In this document: positions 1-15,764 of the stretch, piece after piece
Numbering within the stretch: the stretch's first letter is position 1
How the letters are laid out: the number at the start of each line of letters is the position of its first letter
Assembly: GCF_013359775.1 (NCBI RefSeq)
Contig: NZ_JABMCI010000062.1
Span: forward strand, 1-64,000
DNA length: 64,000 nucleotides
DNA from: Cellulomonas humilata
GTDB taxonomy: Bacteria > Actinomycetota > Actinomycetes > Actinomycetales > Cellulomonadaceae
Direction: 5' to 3'
Notes under the pieces: generated by a model
The model's database searches: none
What the model was told of the DNA's origin: nothing
What the model saw: only the letters and a program-made list of their open reading frames with translations
Position numbers and translations under genes: made by a program

Positions 1-400
1 ACCGACACACGAAATGGTCCCGATAAGGACCGTTCAGATTCGGCTGAATTTTGGCACCGCCCCAACCACGGAGGTGGAAGAAAACGGCACCTATCTCAAC
101 CAAGACCCACCACCCTCGAACACCCCCACCCAAACGGGCACAAGCATCATCAGAAAGCGAGCCATATGGCATCGACTATTTGGCACACTGTTGAGTTCTC
201 AAGGAACAGACGCGCATCTCCTCGAGATCTTTCGATCTCATCCGAGAGGCTTTGTCGTTCTGAATCCTACCTGGCTTTCGGACCGCTTCCCGCCACCCGC
301 CTGGGCAGCATCTGCGGGCCGTGAGCCCGTCACCGTCCGGTTTCGGGGCGCACGAAGCGCCTGTCAACACGTTCGGGGGTGGCCACCCTAGGGACCAGCC
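1..400 (-). promoter_or_regulatory. rRNA operon promoter/leader region (upstream of 16S)
   Basis: Read on the minus strand this is the upstream and leader region of an rRNA operon whose 16S gene lies off the left edge. The key sign is the motif TGTTCCTTGAGAACTCAACA at complement(189..208), which closely matches the conserved boxA-like antitermination leader before 16S in actinobacteria. A small hairpin, GGTCC..GGACC, lies at 16-31. Possible promoter elements are a TTGACA at complement(362..367) and a TAGGAT at complement(264..269), but they are not properly spaced to each other. The open frames seen here have no recognisable protein content. From 400 to 546 I see nothing further. Confidence 0.75.
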
Positions 401-546
401 ACCGAGGTTCTATCCGCGGTGTCCGTTCCTCCCTCTCGGGCGACATCGAGAACATTACGCGCGTGTTGCGGCGGGTGTCCAATCCCGGTCCGGTGACCCC
501 GGTCACCAGGGTGAGCTGGGAGCACAGAAGCCCTGGTCAGAGCCGT

Positions 547-585
547 GGCGAGCCCTCGAAACCCGGTCGGGGCCAAGGGCTCGCC
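547..585 (-). terminator. Terminator after tyrS
   Basis: A perfect 10-bp inverted repeat, GGCGAGCCCT (547-556) and AGGGCTCGCC (576-585), separated by 19 nt, lies just past the tyrS stop codon. No T-run follows on the minus strand, as is common for GC-rich actinobacterial terminators. It would separate tyrS transcription from the rRNA operon. Confidence 0.55.
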
Positions 586-592
586 GCGAGCG

Positions 593-1855
593 TCACGCGC
601 GGGCGTCGACGACCGCGAGGGTCCGCTTGCCGCGGCGGAGCACCGCCCAGCGCCCGTGCAGGAGGTCGTCGACCGTCAGGACGGCGTCCTCGGAGGCCAC
701 ACGAACGTTGTTGACGGAGGCGCCGCCCTCGGCGATCGCGCGACGTGCCGCCCCCTTGCTGGTGACGACACCCGTGGCGGCGAGCAGGTCCGCGATGGAG
801 TCGCCCGCAGCACCGGGTGTCGACGGCAGCTCCGCCACGGCCGCTGCGAGCGTGGCGGCGTCGAGGTCGCCGAGCGATCCCCGTCCGAACAGTGCGTGGC
901 TCGCCGCGACCACCTGGTCGGCCGCCGCCGCCCCGTGCACGAGCGCGGTCACCTCGTACGCCAGGGCGCGCTGCGCCTCCCGGGCTGCCGGCCGCTGCGC
1001 GACCGCCGCCTCGAGCTCCTCGATCTCCGTGCGGGACCGGAAGCTGAACACCTTGAGGTAGCGCACCACGTCCGCGTCGTCGGCGTTGAGCCAGAACTGG
1101 AAGAACGCGTAGGGGGTGGTCAGCTCGGGGTCGAGCCAGACGGTGCCGGTCTCGGTCTTGCCGAACTTGGTGCCGTCCGCCTTGGTGATCAGCGGTGTGG
1201 TGAGCGCGTGCACGGAGATGCCCTCGGCCTTGCGGATGAGCTCGACCCCCGACAGCAGGTTGCCCCACTGGTCGCTGCCACCCGTCTGGAGCGTGATCCC
1301 GTGCCGGCGGTGCAGCTCGAGGTAGTCCATCCCCTGGAGGATCTGGTAGCTGAACTCGGTGAAGCTGATGCCCGCGTCGCTGTTCAGGCGTCGGGCCACC
1401 GTGTCCTTGGCCAGCATGGTGCCGAGGCGGTAGTGCTTACCGATGTCGCGCAGGAAGTCGATGGCCGACAGCGGCGCGGTCCAGTCCAGGTTGTTCACCA
1501 TGGTGGCCGCGTTCGGTCCGTCGAAGCGGAGCAGCGGCTCGATCTGCTTGCGGATCCGCTCGACCCAGGCCGAGACGAGGTCGCGGTCGTTGAGCGTGCG
1601 CTCCCCCGCCATCTTCGGGTCGCCGATGAGTCCGGTGGCTCCGCCGACGAGGCCGAAGGGCGCGTGCCCGGCGTCCTGGAGGCGGCGGACGGTGAGGATC
1701 TGGACGAGGTTGCCGATGTGCAGGCTCGGCGCGGTCGGGTCGAACCCGCAGTAGAGCGCGACGGGCCCGGCCGAGAGGGCGTCGCGGAGGGCGTCGAGGT
1801 CGGTGGTCTGGGCGATCAGCCCGCGCCACTCGAGCTCGTCGAGGATGTGGTTCAC
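593..1855 (-). CDS. tyrS: Tyrosyl-tRNA synthetase
   Basis: This class I aminoacyl-tRNA synthetase charges tRNA-Tyr in the cytoplasm. The 420-residue protein has the family's usual length. The HIGH signature appears as HIGN at about residues 46-49 after [10 protein letters not shown], and the KMSKS loop as KFGKT near residue 233. The last ~60 residues look like an S4 RNA-binding domain. The GTG start is supported by GGAG about 6 nt upstream and by the typical N-terminus [12 protein letters not shown]. The gene follows the glycosylase gene by about 80 nt and precedes the rRNA operon, a common actinobacterial order. Confidence 0.97.
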   Translation of the reverse strand: MNHILDELEWRGLIAQTTDLDALRDALSAGPVALYCGFDPTAPSLHIGNLVQILTVRRLQDAGHAPFGLVGGATGLIGDPKMAGERTLNDRDLVSAWVERIRKQIEPLLRFDGPNAATMVNNLDWTAPLSAIDFLRDIGKHYRLGTMLAKDTVARRLNSDAGISFTEFSYQILQGMDYLELHRRHGITLQTGGSDQWGNLLSGVELIRKAEGISVHALTTPLITKADGTKFGKTETGTVWLDPELTTPYAFFQFWLNADDADVVRYLKVFSFRSRTEIEELEAAVAQRPAAREAQRALAYEVTALVHGAAAADQVVAASHALFGRGSLGDLDAATLAAAVAELPSTPGAAGDSIADLLAATGVVTSKGAARRAIAEGGASVNNVRVASEDAVLTVDDLLHGRWAVLRRGKRTLAVVDARA

Positions 1856-1934
1856 AAGGTCTCCAGAGGGGTGCCCGGTCGAGGCCGGGGCAGGCAGAGG
1901 TGGGGGCGGGGAGTCCAGCCGGCGTCGTCGTCCC

Positions 1935-2645
1935 TCACGGGACGTCTACCGACGCCGGCGCGCGATACGCCGGGCGATACGCGGAGACCGTGCGCTCGTC
2001 GGTGAGCCAGTAGCGCCAAGGGAACCTCGTCCCCTCGCCGCCGGACCCGCTGACGCCGACCCGGGGGCCGCTCTTGTGCGTCGGCTGGACGACCACCTGG
2101 TGGCGGTGCAGCACGACGTCGCCGCCCGGTTCCGTGATGTCCGCGCCGTTGGCGCCCATGTCGAGGCCGAGCGCGACAGCCAGACGCGCCGGACCGCGAG
2201 CCAGCTGGCGCTCCGAGTCGACGACGCCGACGGCCTCGCGGCGCCGCCACGCGAGGTCCGTGCCCTCGACGATCTCGCCCGCGCGCAGCAGCACGGCGGC
2301 CGGACGGCCGGTGGGCTCGGCGACGACGTTGAGGCAGTGGTGCATGCCGAGGTGGCGGTAGACGTAGAGGCGGCCCGGCTCGGCGAACATCACCGCGTTG
2401 CGGGACGTCCGGCCGCGGAACGCGTGGGAGCCCGGGTCGTCGGCGCCGCCGTAGGCCTCGACCTCGGTGATCCGCAGCGTCACGTCACCCTCCGGTGACC
2501 GGGACGTGAGGTAGGCGCCCAGCAGGTCGCGCGCGACCGCGTGCACCTCGCGGCTGAACCAGACGCGCGCCGGGACGGCCACGAGCGCGCGCGGGCCGGC
2601 GGCGTCCGGGGTCTCGATCGGGGGCGACGGGCTCACCCCGCCCAT
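1935..2645 (-). CDS. 3-methyladenine DNA glycosylase (AAG/Mpg family)
   Basis: This is a monofunctional base-excision repair glycosylase that removes alkylated purines such as 3-methyladenine and hypoxanthine. Family hallmarks visible in the 236-residue protein are the catalytic ITEVEAYGG stretch, the DPGSHAFRG segment, the [15 protein letters not shown] strand and the [13 protein letters not shown] motif. I chose the ATG at 2645, giving MGGVSPSPP. An in-frame start at 2705 would add 20 residues and overlap the upstream kinase gene by 17 nt. The gene sits between the kinase ORF and tyrS at the distal end of the arginine cluster. No regulation is visible. Confidence 0.93.
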   Translation of the reverse strand: MGGVSPSPPIETPDAAGPRALVAVPARVWFSREVHAVARDLLGAYLTSRSPEGDVTLRITEVEAYGGADDPGSHAFRGRTSRNAVMFAEPGRLYVYRHLGMHHCLNVVAEPTGRPAAVLLRAGEIVEGTDLAWRRREAVGVVDSERQLARGPARLAVALGLDMGANGADITEPGGDVVLHRHQVVVQPTHKSGPRVGVSGSGGEGTRFPWRYWLTDERTVSAYRPAYRAPASVDVP

Positions 2646-2688
2646 CTTGCCGCACGACGCCGGTGTTCCGCGGCGTGGTCCAGGCCGC

Positions 2689-5925
<3,237 letters not shown>

Positions 5926-5964
5926 GGTTCTTCTCTCTTCGCAGGTTCTGAGGGGGTTCTGGGG

Positions 5965-8768
<2,804 letters not shown>

Positions 8769-8772
<4 letters not shown>

Positions 8773-9743
8773 GCGGTCACCTCGGGGTGATGGGGCACCA
8801 CGGGGATGGGCGCGGTGAACGGGGCGTCGGCGGGCTCCTCGTCGGGCAGGACCATGGTGCCGATGCCGTCGGAGGTGAACACCTCCACCAGGATCGAGTG
8901 GGCCGAGCGACCGTCGATGACGTGGGCGCGTCCGACGCCGCCCTCGACCGCCCGCCAGCAGGCCTCCATCTTCGGGCGCATGCCGGCGTCCAGCCCGGGC
9001 AGCAGCTCTGCGAGCGAGCTGGCACTGATCCGCCGCACCAGCGACGACTTGTCCGGCCAGCTGGTGTAGAGGCCCTCGACGTCGGTGAGCACGATGAGCT
9101 TGCGCGCGCCGAGGGCGACCGCGAGCGCCGCGGCAGCCGTGTCGGCGTTGACGTTGAGCACCTGGGTGGGGTCGTCGAGGTCCGGTGCCACGGTCGACAC
9201 GACCGGGATGCGGCCGGCGTCCAGGAGGTCCAGGACCGCGCTGGGGTTGACCTTGACCACGTCGCCGACCTGGCCGATGTCGACGTTCACGCCGTCGACG
9301 ATCGCGGTCCGGCGGCGCGCCTGGAACAGCCCGCCGTCCTCGCCCGAGAGCCCCACGGCGTGCGGGCCGTGCGCGTTGAGCAGCCCGACGAGCTCGCGCG
9401 ACACCTGGCCGGTGAGCACCATCCGGACCACGTCCATCGCCTCGGGCGTCGTCACCCGCAGCCCGCCACGAAACTCCGACTCGATGCCGAGCCGGTCGAG
9501 CATGGCGTTGATCTGCGGTCCCCCGCCGTGCACCACGACCGGCTTGAGGCCGACCTGCCGCAGGAACACCATGTCCTCGGCGAACGACCGCTTCAGGTTC
9601 TCGTCGATCATCGCGTTGCCGCCGTACTTGACGACGACGAGGGCGCCCGCGAACTTCTGGAGCCAGGGCAGGGCCTCGATCAGGACCTCGGCCTTCTGGT
9701 CGGCACGCAGGTCCGTGCGGGTGTTGAACGTGAAGTCGCTCAT
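8769..9743 (-). CDS. argB: Acetylglutamate kinase
   Basis: This enzyme phosphorylates N-acetylglutamate in the cyclic arginine pathway. The 324-residue protein has the amino acid kinase motifs VVKYGGNAM and [10 protein letters not shown] near the N-terminus and [12 protein letters not shown] near the middle. I chose the ATG at 9743 ([11 protein letters not shown]) because it overlaps the argJ stop as ATGA; an in-frame start 54 nt upstream would lie inside argJ. About 25 residues at the C-terminus, rich in Pro and Ala, go beyond the conserved kinase core. Confidence 0.95.
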
Positions 9744-10945
9744 GTGGAGTACGCGCTGTTCTCGTGGACGTAGTCGTGCGTGAGGTCGTTGGTCCACACG
9801 GTCACCACCTCACCGCCCGCGTGCAGGTCGATCAGCACGTGCACCTCCCGGTGCGCGGCCAGGTCCACCTCGGAGCGCGGCCGGAAGGCGCCGCCGGCCT
9901 TGCACACCTGGACGCCGTTGATCGTGACGTCCAGCTGCGCGGGGTCGAACGCCGCCACGCTCTCGGGCACCGTGCCGACCTGCGCCAGCACACGGCCCCA
10001 GTTGGGGTCGTTGCCGAACATGGCGGCCTTGAACAGGTTGGAGCGGGTCACGGCCCGGGCGACCGCGAGCGCCGCGTCCTGCGTCTCGGCGCCCATCACG
10101 GTCACCGCGATGTCGTGCGTGGCGCCCTCCGCGTCCGCGATCAGCGCGCGCGCGAGCTCGCCGCAGACCTGGGTCAGCGCGGCCGTGAAGCCGGCAGGGT
10201 CCGGGACCGCGCGGCTGGCACCGGAGACGAGCAGGGTGACCGTGTCCGAGGTCGACATGCAGCCGTCGGAGTCGATGCGGTCGAACGTCTCGGAGGTTGC
10301 CGTGCGCAGGGCGGCTGCGGCGGTCTCGGCATCGACGACGGCGTCCGTGGTGATCACGCAGAGCATCGTGGCCAGGCCCGGTGCGAGCATCCCGGCACCC
10401 TTGGCCATGCCCCCGACGGTCCACGCCCCCCGGTCTCCGTCGACGTGGAGGTGGGCGGTCTTCGGCACCGAGTCGGTCGTCATGATCGCGACGGCGGCGT
10501 CCGGGCCCCCGTCGGAGGACAGCGCCTCCACCGCGACGTCCACGCCCGCGAGGAGCGTGTCGATGGGGAGCCGCTCGCCGATCAGACCGGTCGAGCAGAC
10601 GACGACGTCTCCCGGGGAGATCTCCAGGGCGGCCCCGACCTTCTCGGCCGTCGCGTGGGTGTCCTGGAAGCCCTCGGGGCCCGTGCAGACGTTGGCCCCG
10701 CCCGAGTTGAGGACGACCGCGCTCACGACACCGTCGGACACCGCCTGGCGCGACCAGACCACGGGCGCGCCGACCACCCGGTTCGTCGTGAACACGGCGG
10801 CGGCGGCCTGGGACGGTCCGTCGTTGACGACGAGCGCGAGATCGGGCCGGCCGGACGCCTTGAGCCCCGCGGTGATGCCGGAGGCGCGGAAGCCAGCCGC
10901 CGCGGTGACGCCGGGCGAGGGCAGGGCGAGCGTCTCGGTGCTCAC
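9740..10945 (-). CDS. argJ: Glutamate N-acetyltransferase / amino-acid acetyltransferase
   Basis: ArgJ recycles the acetyl group from N-acetylornithine to glutamate and in many bacteria also uses acetyl-CoA. The 401-residue precursor contains the self-cleavage motif [13 protein letters not shown], with the catalytic threonine at about residue 193 that becomes the N-terminus of the beta chain. Conserved GGMAKGAGM lies just before it and FGNDPNWGR near the C-terminus. The GTG at 10945 overlaps the argC stop as GTGA. The much longer open frame extending upstream is antisense to other genes and is not part of argJ. Confidence 0.95.
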   Translation of the reverse strand: MSTETLALPSPGVTAAAGFRASGITAGLKASGRPDLALVVNDGPSQAAAAVFTTNRVVGAPVVWSRQAVSDGVVSAVVLNSGGANVCTGPEGFQDTHATAEKVGAALEISPGDVVVCSTGLIGERLPIDTLLAGVDVAVEALSSDGGPDAAVAIMTTDSVPKTAHLHVDGDRGAWTVGGMAKGAGMLAPGLATMLCVITTDAVVDAETAAAALRTATSETFDRIDSDGCMSTSDTVTLLVSGASRAVPDPAGFTAALTQVCGELARALIADAEGATHDIAVTVMGAETQDAALAVARAVTRSNLFKAAMFGNDPNWGRVLAQVGTVPESVAAFDPAQLDVTINGVQVCKAGGAFRPRSEVDLAAHREVHVLIDLHAGGEVVTVWTNDLTHDYVHENSAYST

Positions 10946-12006
10946 GGGGCAACTCCGTCCAGGGAAAGGCCGAGCGTCTCGGGGAGTCCGAGCGCCAGGT
11001 TGAGCGACTGCAGGGCGCCGCCGGCGGTGCCCTTGACCAGGTTGTCGATGGCGGTGACAGTGACCACGCGGCCCGCGCGCTCGTCGACCGCCACCTGCAC
11101 GAGCGCGGTGTTGGCACCCAGGGTGGCAGCCGTCGTCGGCCACTGCCCCTCGGGGAGCAGGTGCACGAACGGCTCGTCCGCGTAGGTCTCCTCCCACGCC
11201 GCCCGCACGGTCGCGGGGTCCACGCCGTCGACCAGCCGGGCCGTCGCGGTCGCCAGGATGCCGCGGGCCATCGGCACGAGCGTCGGCGTGAACGAGATCG
11301 TCACGTCCGCCGCGCCCGCGGAGCGCAGGTTCTGGGCGATCTCCGGGATGTGCCGGTGCGTGCCGCCGACCGCGTACGGCTGCGCGGAGCCGAGCCCTTC
11401 GCTGGCCAGCAGGTGCGTCTTGAGCGACTTCCCGGCACCGGAGTACCCGTTGGCGAGGACCGCCACGAGGTCGGTCGGCTGGATCAGCCCCGCGGCCACC
11501 CCGGGCTGCAGACCGAGCGAGACGGCGGTGACGTTGCAGCCGGGGACGGCGATCCGCCGGGCGGCGCCGAGGACCGCCCGCTGCCCGGTGGCGGTCCGCT
11601 CCGCCGGGTGCAGCAGCTCGGGCAGGCCGTACGGCCACGTCCCGGCGTGCGCGTTGCCGTAGAACTGCTCCCAGTCGGCCGCGTCTGCGAGCCGGTGGTC
11701 GGCGCCCAGGTCGACGACGATCGCGCCGTCGCCGCGCGCCTCGAGCTCCGCGGCGATCGCGCCGCTCGCGCCGTGCGGCAGGGCGAGGACGACCACGTCG
11801 TGGCCTGCGAGCGTGTCGACCCCGGTGGGCTCGAGCACGCGGTCGGCCAGCGAGCGCAGGTGCGGCTGGTGGGCACCCAGGAGCGAGCCGGCGTTGGAGT
11901 GCGCGGTGAGGGTCCCGATCCGCGCCTCGGGATGCGCCAGGAGCACGCGGAGCATCTCGCCGCCGGCGTACCCGCTGGCACCCGCGACCGCGACCGTGAA
12001 CGTCAT
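10942..12006 (-). CDS. argC: N-acetyl-gamma-glutamyl-phosphate reductase
   Basis: This NADPH-dependent enzyme makes N-acetylglutamate semialdehyde. It is the first gene of the arginine operon. The 354-residue protein has the Rossmann motif [11 protein letters not shown] at the N-terminus and the active-site cysteine at residue 157 in [17 protein letters not shown] in the second half is also conserved. Three in-frame ATGs (12018, 12012, 12006) lie within 12 nt. I chose 12006 (MTFTVAV) because the others fall inside the upstream ARG-box. A TATGTT 7 nt before this ATG suggests a leaderless mRNA. Confidence 0.95.
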   Translation of the reverse strand: MTFTVAVAGASGYAGGEMLRVLLAHPEARIGTLTAHSNAGSLLGAHQPHLRSLADRVLEPTGVDTLAGHDVVVLALPHGASGAIAAELEARGDGAIVVDLGADHRLADAADWEQFYGNAHAGTWPYGLPELLHPAERTATGQRAVLGAARRIAVPGCNVTAVSLGLQPGVAAGLIQPTDLVAVLANGYSGAGKSLKTHLLASEGLGSAQPYAVGGTHRHIPEIAQNLRSAGAADVTISFTPTLVPMARGILATATARLVDGVDPATVRAAWEETYADEPFVHLLPEGQWPTTAATLGANTALVQVAVDERAGRVVTVTAIDNLVKGTAGGALQSLNLALGLPETLGLSLDGVAP

Positions 12007-12007
12007 G

Positions 12008-12041
12008 TGCATGAACATACACAAGGCTGCACGAAGATACG
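12008..12041 (-). promoter_or_regulatory. Tandem ARG boxes at the argC promoter
   Basis: Two imperfect ARG-box palindromes sit 20 bp apart, start to start. TGCATGAACATACA (12008-12021, plus-strand reading) fits the TGNAT-N4-ATNCA pattern. TGCACGAAGATACG (12028-12041) is a weaker match. The pair spans a possible -10, TATGTT at complement(12014..12019), and the region where a -35 would be. ArgR bound here would block argC transcription. The spacing is close to that of the paired ARG boxes known in enterobacteria. Confidence 0.6.
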
Positions 12042-12088
12042 AACTTGATCCTGGGAAGATCGCCGCGCGCCGCCGCGTTGCCGCAACC

Positions 12089-13072
12089 GTGCGCGCCATC
12101 CGAGCCACCGCCGCCGGCGGACCCGACGTCCTCGAGCTCACCGAGCTCCCCGACCCCGAGCCGGCCGCCGACGAGGTTCTCGTCCGGGTGGCCGCGGCCG
12201 GCGTCAACTTCATCGACACGTACCGCCGCTCCGGCGCGTACCGCATGCCGTTCCCGCACGTCGTGGGCTCGGAGGGTGCCGGCGAGGTGGTCGCGATCGG
12301 CGACGACGTCACCGAGATCGCCGTGGGCGACCGGGTCGCGTGGTCGTCGGCCCCGGGGTCGTACGCCGAGCTGGTGACCGTGCGGGAGTCCAAGGCGCTG
12401 CTCGTCCCGGAGGGTGTGCCCGACCAGGTCGGCGCGGCCCTCCCCCTGCAGGGCCTCACCGCGCACTACCTCGTGACCTCGACCTTCCCCGTGCAGGCCG
12501 GGCACGACGTGCTGGTGCACGCGGCCGCCGGCGGGGTGGGCCTGCTGCTGACCCAGCTGGCGACCCAGCGCGGTGCGCGCGTCATCGCGACCGTCGGCGG
12601 TGCGGACAAGGAGCGCCTGGCGCGCCAGGCCGGTGCCACCGAGGTCATCCGCTACCGCGAGCTCGACGACCTCAGCCGTGACCTGCCCGCAGAGGTCCGG
12701 GCGCTCACCGGGGGCGCCGGCGTGCACGCCGTCTTCGACTCGGTCGGCAAGGACACGTTCGACGCGTCCCTGGCCTCGCTGCACCGTCGCGGGACCCTCG
12801 TCCTGTTCGGCGCCTCGTCCGGTCCCGTCCCGCCCGTCGACCCGCAGCGCCTCAACGCGGCCGGCTCGGTGTTCCTCACCCGACCCACGCTGGACGACCA
12901 CGTCGCGACGCGGGACGAGCTGACCTGGCGCGCCCGGGAGCTGTTCGACGCGGTCCGCGCCGGCGAGCTCGACGTGCGGATAGGCGCCACGTTCCCCCTG
13001 GCCGACGCGGCCGACGCCCACCGCGCGCTCGAGTCGCGCTCCACCACCGGAAAGGTCCTGCTGCTCCCGTGA
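12089..13072 (+). CDS. Quinone oxidoreductase (zinc-independent MDR family)
   Basis: The 327-residue protein is a medium-chain dehydrogenase/reductase of the NADPH:quinone reductase type. It has the N-terminal GroES-like domain ([15 protein letters not shown]), the [15 protein letters not shown] nucleotide-binding motif near residue 155 and the final TGKVLL element typical of the family. Catalytic and structural zinc ligands are not evident. I chose the GTG at 12089 ([11 protein letters not shown]). An earlier in-frame ATG at 12011 would place the start inside the ARG box and add 26 atypical residues. The stop overlaps the next gene as GTGA. Confidence 0.9.
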   Translation: MRAIRATAAGGPDVLELTELPDPEPAADEVLVRVAAAGVNFIDTYRRSGAYRMPFPHVVGSEGAGEVVAIGDDVTEIAVGDRVAWSSAPGSYAELVTVRESKALLVPEGVPDQVGAALPLQGLTAHYLVTSTFPVQAGHDVLVHAAAGGVGLLLTQLATQRGARVIATVGGADKERLARQAGATEVIRYRELDDLSRDLPAEVRALTGGAGVHAVFDSVGKDTFDASLASLHRRGTLVLFGASSGPVPPVDPQRLNAAGSVFLTRPTLDDHVATRDELTWRARELFDAVRAGELDVRIGATFPLADAADAHRALESRSTTGKVLLLP

Positions 13073-13815
13073 CGATCCCTGTCCTGAACGAGGTACGCAC
13101 CCTGCACGTCGAGGTCTGGTCGGACATCGCCTGCCCGTGGTGCTACATCGGCAAGCGCCGGTTCGCGACCGCCCTCTCCGACTTCCCGCACCGGGACCAC
13201 GTCGAGGTCACGTGGCGGTCGTACGAGCTGTCGCCGCGCACGCCCGTCGGACCGGGGCGGCCGGAGATCGACATGCTGGCCACGCTCAAGGGCATCCCGC
13301 ACGACCAGGTCAAGCGCATGTTCGCGCAGGTCACCGCCGTGGCGGCCGGCGAGGGACTCGCGTACGACTTCGACCGGTCGCTGGCCGTCAACACGTTCGC
13401 GGCGCACCGCCTGGTGCACCTCGCGCGGACGACCGGGGGTGCCGAGCTCGCGGAGCGGACGCTGGAGGCCCTGTTCTCGGCGCACTTCGAGCACGGCGCC
13501 GACCTGGGCGACGACGACACCCTCGTGCGGATCGTCAGCGACGCGGGCCTCGACGAGGTGGTCGTCCGTGCCGCGCTGGACGGCGACGACGGCGCCGACG
13601 CCGTCCGTGCCGACGAGGACGAGGCCCGCGCGCTCGGCGTGACCGGTGTGCCGTTCTTCGTCGTCGACCGCCGGGTCGCCGTCTCGGGTGCGCAGCCCGC
13701 CGACGTGTTCACCCAGCTGCTCGAGGCCGGGTGGCGCGAGGCCAACCCACTCCAGACCCTCGCCGCGGCCGACCCCGACGCCGCGGCCTGCGTGGACGAC
13801 TCGTGCGCGATCTGA
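13069..13815 (+). CDS. DsbA-family (FrnE-like) thioredoxin-fold oxidoreductase
   Basis: The 248-residue protein has the FrnE/DsbA arrangement: an N-terminal VWSDIACPWCYIGK segment with the CPWC active site at residues 22-25, a helical insert, and the cis-proline motif GVTGVPFFVVD near residue 188. There is no signal peptide, so it should be cytoplasmic, as in FrnE. The C-terminus carries one extra cysteine pair spaced CVDDSC. It begins with GTG overlapping the qor stop and overlaps the following acetyltransferase start by 13 nt, so the three genes form one unit. Confidence 0.9.
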   Translation: MTIPVLNEVRTLHVEVWSDIACPWCYIGKRRFATALSDFPHRDHVEVTWRSYELSPRTPVGPGRPEIDMLATLKGIPHDQVKRMFAQVTAVAAGEGLAYDFDRSLAVNTFAAHRLVHLARTTGGAELAERTLEALFSAHFEHGADLGDDDTLVRIVSDAGLDEVVVRAALDGDDGADAVRADEDEARALGVTGVPFFVVDRRVAVSGAQPADVFTQLLEAGWREANPLQTLAAADPDAAACVDDSCAI

Positions 13816-14300
13816 CCCTCCGCGCCGTCACCGCGGAGGACGTTCCCGCGCTGGCCCGACTGAACGACGACGCGGTGCCCGCCGTCAACGAGCTCGGCGC
13901 CGACGGCCTGACCGCTCACCTGCCGGAGTGCGAGCTGGCGCTGGTCGCCGAGGACGACGGGGACGCGCTGGGCTTCGTCCTGGCCGTGGCCCCTGGCTCG
14001 GCCTACGCCAGCGAGAACTACCGGTGGTTCTCCACGCACGTCCCCGGCTCGCTCTACGTCGACCGGATCGTCGTCCACCCCGCGGCGCACGGCCGAGGCG
14101 TCGGGAGGGCGCTGTACGGCGCCGTCGACGCGCGCGCCCGCGAGCTCGGCCTCGGCGTCGTGACCTGCGAGGTCAACCTCGAGCCGCCCAACCCGGAGTC
14201 GCTCGCGTTCCACAAGCGCCTCGGCTTCCGCCGGGTCGGTGAGCAGGCGACGAAGGGCGGCTCCGTCGTCGTGGCGCTGCTGTCCCGCGACATCGGCTGA
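13803..14300 (+). CDS. GNAT-family acetyltransferase
   Basis: The 165-residue protein has the GNAT acetyl-CoA binding motif A, DRIVVHPAAHGRGVGRALY, around residue 90, and the later CEVNLEPPNPESLAFHKRLGF typical of the fold. The substrate is unknown. The GTG at 13803 lies within the end of the preceding DsbA-like gene, giving a 13-nt overlap and MRDLTLRAVTAED as N-terminus. It is the third gene of the qor-dsbA-GNAT group. Confidence 0.85.
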   Translation: MRDLTLRAVTAEDVPALARLNDDAVPAVNELGADGLTAHLPECELALVAEDDGDALGFVLAVAPGSAYASENYRWFSTHVPGSLYVDRIVVHPAAHGRGVGRALYGAVDARARELGLGVVTCEVNLEPPNPESLAFHKRLGFRRVGEQATKGGSVVVALLSRDIG

Positions 14301-14396
14301 CCGGACCCGAGCGCTACGCTGCCGCTGCGAACCAGAGCCGGTCGCGGACCGTCGACGGGGTCGCACCCCACTCGGCGCGCGCCCCCGGAGGCCCTG

Positions 14397-15764
14397 ATGA
14401 CGTCCCCGCTCCTCGACACCCTCGGTGTCTCCGTCCCCTCGACGGTCCCCACGCACTGGTACAACCTGGCCGCGGACCTGCCGTCGCCGTGTCCGCCCGC
14501 GCTGCACCCGGGGACACGGGAGCCGTTGACCCCGGACGACCTGGCGCCGCTGTTCCCGATGGCGCTGATCCTTCAGGAGGTCAGCACCGAGCGGTGGATC
14601 GAGATCCCGGAGCAGGTGCGCGAGATCTACGCCCTCTGGCGCCCGTCCCCCCTCATCCGCGCACGCCGGCTCGAACGCGCGCTCGGCACACCCGCGCGGA
14701 TCTACTACAAGTACGAGGGCGTCAGCCCGGTCGGGTCGCACAAGCCGAACACGGCCGTCGCGCAGGCCTACTACAACGCCGCCGAGGGCATCACGAAGCT
14801 CACCACCGAGACGGGCGCCGGTCAGTGGGGCGCTTCCCTGGCCATGGCGTGCTCCCTGCTCGGGCTGACCTGCGAGGTGTGGCAGGTCCGTGCCTCGTTC
14901 GACTCCAAGCCCTACCGCCGGATGCAGATGGAGACCTACGGGAGCATCTGCCACCCGTCACCGTCGGACCTCACGCACGCGGGCCGCGCGATGCTCGCCG
15001 CCGACCCCGAGACCACCGGGTCGCTCGGCATGGCCATCAGCGAGGCGGTCGAGGCGGCCGCGACCGATCCGGACGCCCACTACGCGTTGGGCAGCGTGCT
15101 CAACCACGTGCTCCTGCACCAGAGCGTCATCGGCCAGGAGGCGCTCGCGCAGCTCGACGCGATCGAGGAGAGCGCCGACGTCGTGTTCGCCTGCGCCGGG
15201 GGCGGGTCCAACCTCGGCGGGCTCAGCTTCCCGTTCCTCGGTCGCAACCTGCGCGAGGGCACCTCCACCCGCGTCGTCGCGTGCGAGCCTGCCGCGTGCC
15301 CGTCCCTGACGCAGGGCGAGTACCGGTACGACTTCGGGGACGTCGCCGGCCTGACCCCGCTGCTGAAGATGCACACCCTGGGCGCCGACTTCGTGCCGCC
15401 GCCGATCCACGCCGGGGGCCTTCGGTACCACGGCATGGCGCCGATGGTGTCGCACGCGGTCGAGCTCGGGCTGATCGACGCGATCGCCGTCGACCAGGAC
15501 ACGGCCTTCGCCGCCGGCATCCTGTTCGCGCGCGCGGAGGGCATCATCCCCGCGCCGGAGTCCACCCACGCGGTCGCCGGCGCGATCGCGCACGCCCGGG
15601 CCGCCACCGAGGCGGAGACGATCGTCATCGGCCTGTCGGGCAACGGCGTGCTGGACCTGCCCGCGTACCACGACTACGTCTGGGGTCCGTCGGGTCTGAG
15701 CACGACCGAGGCCCGCGCCCCCGAGGGGACGCGGGCCTCGGCGTGTGCGATCAGCGGGTGCTGA
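14397..15764 (+). CDS. trpB2: Tryptophan synthase beta-like protein (TrpB2 type)
   Basis: The 455-residue PLP enzyme matches the TrpB2 subfamily, which is longer than the TrpB1 partner of TrpA. It contains GSHKPNTA with the PLP lysine at residue 116, ETGAGQWG with the catalytic glutamate, and the phosphate-binding GGGSNLGG. TrpB2 proteins can join indole and serine without TrpA; no trpA is nearby. A strong GGAGG precedes the ATG by 5 nt. The last ~12 codons overlap a terminator hairpin and the last 14 nt overlap the convergent nuclease gene, so the C-terminal tail may be non-essential. Confidence 0.92.
   Translation: MTSPLLDTLGVSVPSTVPTHWYNLAADLPSPCPPALHPGTREPLTPDDLAPLFPMALILQEVSTERWIEIPEQVREIYALWRPSPLIRARRLERALGTPARIYYKYEGVSPVGSHKPNTAVAQAYYNAAEGITKLTTETGAGQWGASLAMACSLLGLTCEVWQVRASFDSKPYRRMQMETYGSICHPSPSDLTHAGRAMLAADPETTGSLGMAISEAVEAAATDPDAHYALGSVLNHVLLHQSVIGQEALAQLDAIEESADVVFACAGGGSNLGGLSFPFLGRNLREGTSTRVVACEPAACPSLTQGEYRYDFGDVAGLTPLLKMHTLGADFVPPPIHAGGLRYHGMAPMVSHAVELGLIDAIAVDQDTAFAAGILFARAEGIIPAPESTHAVAGAIAHARAATEAETIVIGLSGNGVLDLPAYHDYVWGPSGLSTTEARAPEGTRASACAISGC
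15706..15741. terminator. Bidirectional terminator hairpin
   Basis: A perfect 12-bp inverted repeat, CCGAGGCCCGCG (15706-15717) and CGCGGGCCTCGG (15730-15741), has a 12-nt loop. It lies past the stop of the minus-strand nuclease gene and inside the last codons of trpB2. It would work as a terminator for the nuclease gene and, with its location 5' of the trpB2 stop, possibly limits trpB2 read-through. Confidence 0.6.

Noticed and set aside
14..391. Small open frames in the rRNA upstream region
   Set aside because: They lie over the leader and boxA-like motif and have no RBS, domain or typical amino acid use.
12011..12088. Earlier ATG start ([12 protein letters not shown]) for the quinone oxidoreductase
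   Set aside because: It would begin within the ARG box and the argC promoter, and the added residues do not fit the family N-terminus.
10946..13021. Long upstream extension of the argJ frame
   Set aside because: It runs through argC and antisense to the quinone oxidoreductase. ArgJ length, motifs and the GTGA overlap place the start at 10945.
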